DNA of 64,000 bases from Lampris incognitus. Taxonomy: Eukaryota > Chordata > Actinopteri > Lampriformes > Lampridae. The notes under the pieces are model-generated. The model did not search any database, was not told the origin of the DNA, and saw nothing but the letters and a program-made list of their open reading frames with translations. The stretch is taken from assembly GCF_029633865.1 (NCBI RefSeq), contig NC_079213.1:94835016-94899015 (forward strand), written 5' to 3'. Position 1 is the first letter of the stretch. Each line of letters opens with the position of its first letter. Shown here one piece after another: positions 54,837-64,000 of this stretch. Both the position numbers and the translations under genes were made by a program.

Positions 54837-54937
54837 TAGTGAGCAGCTGCTGTGCAACAACTCCGGTTCATCTCGCCTGCCTCAATCATGGGCACAGACA
54901 GGAGTCAGTTGCTTGGCAACATCATGATGTTGGCTGC

Positions 54938-55083
54938 CGAAAAACATGCTCAACAACTGTCCGCCATTGCTGTCTCTCCTCACATGCTCTGATGCTGCAA
55001 GGCAGAGTTGAAGGCAAAAGGCGACGAGGCAGACCAGCAATCTCGTACATGGACAACATCTCAAACTGGATGAAAATGGGTAA
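54938..55083 (+). pseudogene. LINE C-terminal coding fragment
   Basis: The plus strand reads LQGRVEGKRRRGRPAISYMD and NISNWMKMG. The G-K-R-x-R-G-R-P basic block before a tryptophan-containing end is typical of LINE ORF C-termini. Both sides are cut off. It abuts a reversed family A SINE fragment. Confidence 0.6.
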
Positions 55084-55115
55084 AACAGACAGGAGTATTA
55101 GCCTTAACATGCATG

Positions 55116-55284
55116 TGGGGGAAACCGGAGCACCTGGAGAAAACCCACCGCAGACACGGGGAGAACATGCAAACTCCTCACAGAGGATGACCTGAGATGG
55201 GCCAAGGTTGGACAAGCCCGGGGTTCAAACCCAGGACCTTCTTGCTGTGAGGCAACAGAGCTTACCACTGCGCCACCGTGCTGC
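55116..55284 (-). mobile_element. SINE-like family A, 5' half
   Basis: Minus-strand fragment from GGGGGAAACCGGAGCACC through CACGGGGAGAACATGCAAAC and the B-box complement GGGGTTCAAACCCAGG to the head complement GCGCCACCGTGCTGC. Confidence 0.85.
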
Positions 55285-57678
55285 AATCGAGAAAAACAAC
55301 ACAGACTCGCCTGCACATGATGCCAGCCTCTCTCTCGCTCTCTCTCCCTGTGTCTCCCTCTTTCTCTCTCTCTTTTCTTCCATCTCTTTCCTTACATCTG
55401 TTTGTACACCATCTTTGTCCTCCAGCTTTTCTCTTCACAGTTCTTTACTCCTCTACTTAAGCTTCATTCCAGACGGGATGGGGTTGACAGTTGCTCCAGG
55501 AACACTTGCTAATTAAGCACCTTGAATGAGAATGAATCTCCCCGTCTCTCCAACATCCCTCTCTGTGGGAAAATGGGGAAGCAATGAATAGAACAGCATA
55601 TGGGCTGAGAGAAAAGCTCCACTGTCACTCCATTTGCCAAGCCCCTGCCAGGTTTATGGAAGAACTTGAGACTCAGACCTGCTGTACAACAGGATGCTCT
55701 GTTGGGATGTGTGTGTACATTTCTTTGTTTTGTGTGTGAATGTGTATACCTTGGTCACGGGAGAAGAACTACATGAACAAAGGAAAAGGAACCAGAAAGT
55801 TACAAACCTACCTTGTTTCTCAGACATGGCACATGTCCCTCTTGATATGCTATTACAAAGCATGAATCTTCATTAGCATTAATGGCCTCTAAAGACTCAG
55901 AGGATGCTCAAAAATTAATTTGGGAGCCCCGACATTTCTGCTGAGTTGCAATTTTGACAGCAGCAGCCACACCCTAGCCTGGACCTACAGCAGAACGGCC
56001 TCGTAGTCATCCGCGGAGACGCTAGCAAATTTTCTGTAGAGTGTATGGGGAGTGTAGGAAGGACCCTTGAACGATGGAAATTTTGGCAATGTGCCCCTTT
56101 TTATTGGCAACCCGAAATAAATAATACGATGTGTATGCTTATTGCTCACTTCCATATTTCACTGTTCCCATTAAAAGGCAAGACTTCAGTTTGTCTGAAA
56201 GCAACAGTTCAGAGGAAAACCATTTCAGGCTTCTATTAGCACAATCCATGGAGTACCTTGTTTTCTTCACAGACTTCTAACTCTGAATCCTCCGAGACAA
56301 ACACATACATAGGAGAGGGAGCATCTGGGTACAGGTGCATCTTACAGACCAGCTAGGCTGCCTCTTGCTCTTTCTGCAGCTTGACCAACTCTCCATCCTC
56401 ATCCTGGTTATCACAATGGATTTCTTCGCTCTCTAGCTTTGTCACTCTGAAAGCCACCTTATACTCACAAAATCAGTCACTGCGACACAATTTCAAGAAA
56501 TGACCAAGCTAATAAATACCTGCGGTGGTCAGTACTAATCTGAACCTCAACAGAAATGGCCAATAGAAACCTGCCACCTGTGTGCACATCACTTTGAGCA
56601 TCTACTTAACTTCTATCGGATGTGGCCAAACTCTGAGATGCATCTACATTGGCCAAGGTAAGTTATGTGTTTTCAAATCTTCCTTCCTGGAACTCACTTC
56701 CTGGAGTTCATCATTTGTCTCTCTAACAATACTAAGGATGCTTTAAGTAAAGAGGTCATCTTTTCAAAATGAAAGTCTTCATGTAGACAGGTGTGCATCC
56801 AGGTAGACTGAAAATCCTTTATTTCCAGTCATTATGCAGTAGATACTTCATTGTCCAGTGGGAAATTCATTGTGTTATCATTCAATGCACACCGTTTGCA
56901 TTGTCAATTACCAATAAGTTGCCAGAAAAGAACTCACTCCAAGGGAAAACAAAAGAACACGTTTGCTTCACAAAGAGAAAGAGAGAGAGAGAAAAAAACA
57001 GACATCGGGTGAAACAATATGTGTGTTGTTGAGAAAGGAAGTTATCAAGAGGGGTAGAATAAGCAGGGTCACTGGATTGGGCCCCGCCCTCCCAAAGGCA
57101 ACAGTATCTGTCTGTGGACTGCAAGACAGGGGCTTAACATACAAGACATGCCTCCAAAGTACAACACACGCTCACACTAGTACATGAAACACCTGCTTGC
57201 CAGTTCAAGAAATGCCCCCAGTACAAGAACCCCCCGACCCTACTGTGCACTGAGGTTAAGTTTGGGAGCTCAAGGTCATCACTTCCCATCACGAGTCCTG
57301 CTACAAGTCACTCCCCTGCACGTTCTGCCCCTGTCTTGCAGTCCGTAGGCAGGCCCTTCAGCCCAAAGGGCCCCCAACGGACATGCAAGAATTGAATTCA
57401 CCCACTTTTATTATTTTTTAATATATGCAGATACATGTGTATGTGACAATTTGCATCCATCCTGCCCCAATGGTCGCTTGTGGTTGTAACGCTATCCCTA
57501 AAAATCAACAAGACCAACTTGAAATGGCTGCTTCATATGAACAGTATTAGTGTAACTAAGAGATTCACTGTAAAAAATATTTTTTTTACATGGATAGATT
57601 ATCAACTGTGATGCATGTTTCATGAGTCTTGCTTTGACATTTCCTTGTTTGTACACGAGTGTAAGGGGCTGATGAGCG
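55285..57678. other. non-coding, one weak coding-like segment
   Basis: CT-rich patch 55328-55400. The only coding-like piece is 56232-56470 on the minus strand: about 75 codons with one internal TAG, including SEEIHCDNQDEDGELVKLQ and MYVFVSEDSELEVCEENK. I do not recognise it and do not call it a gene. Confidence 0.4.
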
Positions 57679-58058
57679 ATCTCATCTCATCTCATCTCAT
57701 CTCATCTCATCATCAGCCACTTCTCCAGGGTCCGGTTGTGGTGGCAGAAAGCTAAGTAGGGCACTTCAGACGTCCCTCTCCCCAGCAACTCCCTCCAGCT
57801 CCTCCTGGGGGATCCCAAGGCGTTCCCAGGCCAGATTGGACATGTAGTCCCTCCAGCGAGTTCTGAGTCTACCCCGGGGTCTCCTACCAGTTGGCTGTGC
57901 AACTGATGATCAACCTCCAAAGGAAGGTACCCAGGAGGCATCCTAATCAGATGCCTGAACCACCTTAGCTGGCTCCTTTCGACGCGGAGGAGCAGCAGCT
58001 CTACTCCAAGCTCCCTCCGGATGTCCGAGCTCCTCACTCTATCTCTGAGGCTGAAGAG
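57679..58058 (-). mobile_element. LINE 3'-end fragment with (CTCAT)n tail, second copy
   Basis: The same LINE end as 28591-29030: LRWFRHLIRMPPGYLPLEV in frame, then a frameshift (about 12 bp differ after LPLEV). A seven-unit CTCAT/ATGAG tail lies at 57680-57710. GGCTGAtGAGCGAT at 57668-57681 and GGCTGAaGAGCGAT near 58049-58062 look like a 14-bp target duplication with one change. Confidence 0.82.
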
Positions 58059-58062
58059 CGAT

Positions 58063-59091
<1,029 letters not shown>

Positions 59092-59674
59092 TTAAAGCTA
59101 GAGTGTAGAACTTTTCCATATAAACGAATGTCAGTGACATTCAAGCCCTTGCTAAACGAGTTTACACAATTATGATTAAGCCTATCACCGCCAGGCAAAT
59201 CGCTCTGTATTTCGCAGTATACTGGAGTTTTAAATCTGGTGTCCGTGGCGACATTCCCGTGCTGCATTCCCATGCTGGTGCACCGGAGGTGATGCGTGGG
59301 GATGCATTTTACGTCAGCCAGCAATAACTGCTTTGACAGAGCTGAACTTCAGTGTGATGAAAGCGTTCGCATGCCTCTGACTGACTTGCCTTCAGGGCTC
59401 TCTACCAGAAAGCTTTCGGGCTTGAAAGCTATGGTGGAAAAACCTATGAAGCATCCAAGAAAGTTGCTGGTGCTCCAGAGAAAAAAGAAACTCGGTGTTC
59501 AGATGGAGGATTAAAGGGGGAAAAAAAGAAAAGAAAAAAGAAACCGATCGACGGCGAGGACAAACATGGATAACCATTGGTGTAGCCTTTCCTCATTGGA
59601 GAGCGCTGAAAGAAGAGAAGTAATTACTCTCACTGCCTGAAGGGGGAGACAAAAGTTCCACACTGCAGGTTTAT
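59092..59674. mobile_element. candidate TTAA-type non-autonomous element
   Basis: The left end TTAAAGCTAGAGTGTAGAAC and the reverse complement of the right end TAAACCTGCAGTGTGGAACT share AGTGTrGAACTTTT as inverted repeats about 580 bp apart. A TTAA at the left fits piggyBac-like targets, but the right side is TTTA. No transposase is seen. Confidence 0.35.
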
Positions 59675-60031
59675 TTAAAAACTAAAAAATGCAATTTTTG
59701 CTTTGGAATGAGGACAAGACACCCTTCTCGACGACAAGGACCTTTGCTAGCTGTATTGGACAGGTCAAGTCAAATTCAGTGATTGCTCAGATGTCAGCTG
59801 AGCGCCCACTAGTGGTGGTTCTCATGTGTCATCTTTGAATGAAGTTACCACAGTTTCCTGCCACAATATATTTGCAGAACAGCCAGTAGGAACACTCTCT
59901 CCAGTGGCGAGGGGTGACCTTTGAAGCTGGGCATGCTACCTCGTCCCCACCCCCACCCCGGGCACGCACGACCGCCCGCCCGCCCACTGCAACCCCCTCC
60001 CACCACTGCAAATGACACGCTCGCACCCCTC
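59675..60031. other. non-coding, nothing recognised
   Basis: C-rich patch (CCACCCCCACCCCG, CCGCCCGCCCGCCC) near 59947-59990. No gene. Confidence 0.45.
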
Positions 60032-60065
60032 CCTCACTCACTCACTCACTCACTCACACACACAT
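60032..60065. repeat. (CTCA)n microsatellite
   Basis: Six to seven CTCA units then CACACA, at the truncated end of the hAT relic. Confidence 0.93.
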
Positions 60066-61149
60066 TCTTTGGTAACGTACCTCCAAACTGTAGAAAGCTG
60101 TGCGAAGTTGGACACATCGGTGGTTTCATCAGTTAGTATCGCTACAAAGCTTGCGTCTTTGATTTCAGATTTTATTTCATTCAGTAGCACATTCCCCACA
60201 GATTCCATCGGATCATTTTGGGTGTAGATTGATATGCCAGAAAAGACACTGCACGTCTCCAAATGATGAGCTAGCCTCTCATATTTCCGGCGCAGGTTGA
60301 CGAGCTCAATATAATTACCACGATTGTCCGATCCTCCCCGCTCTGAGAGTCTCCGGAATGCCTGCTCCTGGGTTCCGAGGTACACAACGGTGTCCATGAG
60401 TCTCTTTAACACGTCCCTGTTTTTTTTTTTTTTAACGCGCTCGTTATGTTGCTCTCTGGCTATTCGCACGCCCTCATTCAACTGATGATCAATTCGTATG
60501 TTGCCAAATGTCTTAAGTTTTACTAGACAATGTATGTGAGCAGGTGCACGCTCGTGTTTTGTCATTGTTGTATGGAGATTGTTTAAATCGCCATAACCTG
60601 CCGAGGTCCAGCCTGTGCGTTCTGTAGAACAAAGGAGACATGGCCAACAGAAAAGTTTGCTAACCTTTGGGCCGCCAACTAGCTTTGTATTGCAGCGAAT
60701 TCAGGGGGGGAAGCCTGGGTACCGCCACAGCCGGGGGGCAAACCCTTATCTCCCGCACCGCGGGCGATACGGGTTTGTGCTTCCGATGATCGCACGGTCT
60801 CACCATCCCACTTCTGACACCAATGCAGCGAATTCAGGGGGCAGTCGGGAACCGCCACAGCTGGGACGCGAACCCGTGGTGCCCACACCGTAAGCAACTA
60901 TGTTAACCAGTCGACTAAAGGGTCCGACCCGTTAGCCAAGGGCTACCGAGTCTATTTATCCCTGCACGTTACAGTATGTTTTTCGTATGTGGTAGCTTGA
61001 AAGTGACGGACGAAATTCTTCGTTGACTTTCTGATGCCAAGTTCGGGAGTTGGACGTCCTCCTGCAATAATAAACTTTTTCTCTTCAAAAGTCCTCCGAA
61101 AAAACGGGACAGAACGTAACGATTCTATAATAAGCGAATTGTTGCTCAT
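60053..61149 (-). pseudogene. hAT-type DUF4371/ZMYM1-like transposase relic
   Basis: The minus strand starts near 61149 with NSLIIESLRSVPFFRRTFEE, GRPTPELGIRKSTKNFVRHF and YEKHTVTC (TTF-type zinc-finger region). After an insert (60693-60955) it resumes with GWTSAGYGDLNNLHT in a shifted frame. A long frame to 60050 then covers HERAPAHIHCLVKLKTFGNI, GTQEQAFRRLSERGGSDNRG, NYIELVNLRRKYERLAHHLE and VAILTDETTDVSNFAQLSTV. The last block holds the DUF4371 aspartate motif. The sequence ends there at a microsatellite, so the catalytic remainder and C-terminus are lost. It is inactive and distinct from the SCAND3-like hAT element in the neurocan intron. Confidence 0.82.
60693..60955 (-). mobile_element. 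tRNA-like repeat with duplicated module
   Basis: The minus strand has an A-box-like TTTAGTCGACTGGTTAACAT and a B box GGGTTCGCGTCCC spaced as in a tRNA. These are followed by GGCGGTTCCCGACTGCCCCC and TGAATTCGCTGCA. A second, degraded module (GGGTTTGCCCCCCGG to TGAATTCGCTGCA) lies downstream after TTGGTGTCAGAAGTGGGATG. It interrupts the DUF4371 reading. It could be a SINE or part of an LTR-element leader. Confidence 0.55.
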
Positions 61150-62437
61150 ATTGACAAGTACTGAAACGTATGGCGGTGAGCTAACTGAGCAAGACAGACA
61201 AGTGCCAATTTACAGTAACTAGCTCGCTAGATGGCAGTGTTGCACATGTGTTTCCGGATAAGCTGGTTCACAGCCTGCTTTTCTGCCCGCCAAATTCCCA
61301 TACACAGAAGATACTTCATATACCACGAATACAACTGGGAATCACACAGCGCATGTGCGAATTAAGCTGAATGCTTGGCAGCTTTGCCGTCAGCAGGATA
61401 GATGTGGCAGACTGCGGTAATGCGAGTCGGAAAACCAGACCGCAGTTGCCGTTTGAAAAGAAAACAATCGAAGAAATTGAGAAACAAACATTTAAATGAC
61501 ACAATGCTCATGTTACATATTAAAAATAAGATTTTCAATTCATTATTATACCATACGTAAATTTTCCCGTCATTTTCAAATGCCTTGGGCATGCACCGCA
61601 TTTATAGCTTATTATGACCGCTCGCCACTGACGCTCTGAAATCACCCTTGATTGGCTAAAATCTTCTGTCCCAGGCAAGATTTTTTTCAAGTCCAGAGCC
61701 AAGAGGAGGAAGTCTAGTTTTCTCTAAGACCACTTGAATAATATGCTGAAAGGTTATTATGGAATGTTTGCCCAATGATGCCATAAAAAAACTGCCTACC
61801 CCAGCTTTAAGCATATGCTTGCCTGAACATTTGCCTCATGAAGGTAACAGACCAGTTCCACTTGTCAAAGCTGTGTTAAAGGAAATACAGCTTTATTCCC
61901 ACTATAGGAAACACTGAAAGTAGGAGAGTGGGCACTGGGGAGATGAATGAAATTTAAGAGAGCGCTGAGCTGCTATATTCTCTTCACAGGAAACACATTC
62001 TTCACAGATAACCACCAGCAGCTAGACACCTTGGGATTAATTATCTTTGCAATCCCTTGAAAACGGTTTCTTTATTTTCAATTTGTAGATTATTTGCTCT
62101 GGAAGGAGAGCGAGTGGGAGATCTAGAGCAAGAAAGAGAGCGTGGGACAGAAGGAGGGATTGGGAGACAGTGCAACAGAGAGACAGAGGAGGTGAAGAGA
62201 GGGAGATATAAGTAATTTTTTTCCTGTGGATTGGGGTGTTGTTATTCTGTTGTTTTGCTCTATTAAGTTGATTGTTCTGTCACAGAGAGCCAGTGTAACC
62301 TAATGTTATTTCCCTGCTTCACTGGAGTGGTGTGGTTTGCCTGCAGGATGTGTGTCTGTTGAGAGTATGCCGTGAGGAAAAAAAAATTGATTTTGGGAAG
62401 GGTACATATATTATGATGAAGTGACTTTATACTATGT
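61150..62437. other. non-coding, nothing recognised
   Basis: A CCCCAGCTTTAA motif near 61799 may be the edge of another TTAA-type repeat. A purine-rich patch is at 62110-62205. No gene. Confidence 0.4.
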
Positions 62438-62456
62438 GTGTGTGTGTGTGTGTGCA

Positions 62457-62510
<54 letters not shown>
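62438..62510. repeat. (TG)n-(TGCG)n compound microsatellite
   Basis: Ten TG units followed by about 12 GTGC/TGCG units. Confidence 0.96.
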
Positions 62511-62511
<1 letters not shown>

Positions 62512-63699
62512 ATCTCTTTCCATGACCAAGTCCATCTGCATGGAAGCAGCAGTGGCTAAAAAACATCTTCGATGGATAGAGTATACTATCTCCATGCCTG
62601 ACCACCGCCTACCCCACCAAACAGTGTTTGGTGGACACTTTTAGCTGTGTGTGTGTGTGTGTGTGTGTGTGTTGCGAGACTAAGACCACTTCCTTAGAAA
62701 CAATTGTACACATTTCCTCATCATCCACATACATACATCTGAAACACAGTTACGTGGCAGGTAAATGTGGACTGTATGCGCACAAGCGCGCGCACACAGC
62801 ACGACAGAGATTCCTGTGGTGTGGCAGAGATGACAGACACAGGGAGACGCAAAAGGGTGCAGGTGTGACAAGGAAGAGACAGGCAGAGAAAAGAAGAAAG
62901 GAGGCAAACTTGAAAAAGATAACAACAGCAGTGGAATAGCATAGTAACAAAACCATGCCCTTGTGTGGCATTAGGCATTCTCTTTCCTAGAAAGAGTACA
63001 GGAAAAGAGGAAAGAGACAGTGACTGGTTAAGAGCGAGGGTGAAGATGCTGGAGGCTGGAAGGAAAGTGAATGAAGGATAAAAAGACAGACGCTGGGGAT
63101 AAGAAGAGGATGCTGGCTTGATGAGAACAGCTTTCTTGGCCTGCTTCAGCCCGACTGGGGCCAGCTGTGGGACAACATGATTCTGTCTCCCTCACCGACG
63201 ATGAGGCAGGTAGCCATAATCTAGCAGGATATGAAAATAACGAGCCCATTTTGTACGCAAAGAATCTACAGTTTCAGTGTGAACGGGAGAGAACAAGCAT
63301 AACAACTGGCAACTGTCTGGCTTTATTATTTTTACCTCGCATATCAGTTTCACAAAGCAGATAATAATGGCGCTAATTGTTAAAAACAAAGAACTGGGCT
63401 CAAAGATTTGCAACAAGCTAAATGTAATTCTCTTCTGAGACCCAACAAACCAGCACCCCTTCATGTCAACTTTTGACCATCAAGATTTTCCATCAGGTGC
63501 CATATGATTAAACTAAACGGGTGTCAATGCTGGACTACAAAATGGTCATGGAGAAGTATTTGTAGAGCACCAGTTGCTTTACAGACAAATGAAACTAACA
63601 AAAGTTAAAAAACAATAAACATGTTAGAAAACAGAGCTCAATAAGAGTTACTGTACCTTAGGACCAGAGATTTGAAAAAAATCTTCAAGCACATTGCTT
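62511..63699. other. non-coding, nothing recognised
   Basis: (TG)n at 62647-62672. CGCGCGCACAC near 62785. No supported gene. Confidence 0.45.
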
Positions 63700-63765
63700 T
63701 CCTCTTTCCTCAGTGTCTCTGTCAACATATCTTTATCTCTCTCTGTAAACATCAGTCTCTGTCAC

Positions 63766-63781
63766 TCACGTGATCACGTGA
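63766..63781. promoter_or_regulatory. 16-bp palindrome of two E-boxes
   Basis: TCACGTGATCACGTGA is a perfect palindrome with two CACGTG E-boxes 8 bp apart. It ends at the A of the ATG of the LINE-like frame at 63781. CACGTG is bound by bHLH-zip factors such as USF, Myc and MITF. Regulatory function is inference. Confidence 0.5.
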
Positions 63782-63957
63782 TGAGAACGAAGATGGCGCC
63801 ATACTATGGCGACTCGCTACGAACTATTCTCGCTTTGTTGTTTGTTTTTGTGTTGTATGTCACTTTTGTTGCACAAAACACATCGCGCACAATTACCTAT
63901 GATCACCAGACTTTACTGGACATAACATTAGACGTTTCCAACAGCTGGAAGCTGTGA
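63781..63957 (+). pseudogene. possible 5' start of a LINE-like ORF at the window edge
   Basis: A 58-codon frame starts MRTKMAPYYGDSLRTILALL, has a hydrophobic stretch (ILALLFVFVLYVTFVA, one possible membrane segment) and then TSRTITYDHQTLLDITLDVS before a TGA. The RTITYD-x-QTLLDI wording resembles the start of fish L2/L1-like ORF2 proteins, where it precedes the endonuclease. The sequence continues as GC-rich DNA to the window end, so the remainder would lie outside. It could instead be a short host ORF. Confidence 0.4.
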
Positions 63958-64000
63958 GGCGGCGCCCTGGTGAGGCTACAACAGCATCCTACCTGGCCCC

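Noticed and set aside
59096..61806. One 2.7-kb TTAA-flanked element containing the DUF4371 relic
   Set aside because: The right end near 61807 pairs less well with the left end than the closer end near 59660, so the shorter element was preferred.

Overview
The window looks like an intergenic-to-intronic stretch of a ray-finned (teleost) fish genome. The reasons are abundant (TG)n/(CA)n microsatellites, four Tc1/mariner-type elements with TA target sites, hAT elements with 8-bp target duplications, several LINE families with fish-like 3' ends, two high-copy SINE-like families, and a lectican gene split into vertebrate-type exons. The species cannot be named from the sequence.

The only well-supported host gene is on the minus strand. 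Three exons (43638-43796, 34888-34970, 33596-33740; 159, 83 and 145 bp) have canonical splice sites, join in phase, and encode one complete C-type lectin domain closest to neurocan (ncan). The 8.7-kb intron between the first two lectin exons holds a 5.2-kb SCAND3/ZBED-like hAT element. That element is itself split by a 2-kb LINE with a 14-bp target duplication. No EGF, link, CCP or chondroitin-sulfate exons were recognised. A possible unrelated terminal exon at 10180-10307 (minus) is weak.

Layout: 1-5 kb, a decayed Ty3/gypsy-like gag relic carrying a 165-bp hAT MITE, then a palindromic Tc1 element. 5-12 kb, SINE copies and microsatellites. 12-13.3 kb, a decayed Tc1. 14-16.3 kb, a LINE whose 3' RT part and 5' endonuclease part lie in opposite orientation, with three small insertions. 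19.6-20.7 kb, a 200-bp (TC)n tract and a 200-N assembly gap. 21.3-24.7 kb, a degenerate GT-rich satellite with an ~11-bp period, split by an L2-like LINE fragment. 25-33 kb, SINEs, a LINE fragment, a local duplication and a third Tc1. 33.6-43.8 kb, the neurocan lectin exons. 46.7-50 kb, a Harbinger-like element and a near-perfect 1.2-kb palindromic Tc1. 50-64 kb, SINEs, LINE ends, a DUF4371-type hAT relic and the start of another LINE-like ORF at the right edge.

The most unusual pattern is that both palindromic Tc1 elements (2902-4548 and 48486-49682), from unrelated subfamilies, carry two copies of the transposon 3' end in inverted orientation and no normal 5' end at either terminus. No CRISPR, operon or other prokaryote-like system is present. 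Nearly all other long open frames are translations of microsatellites or repeats.
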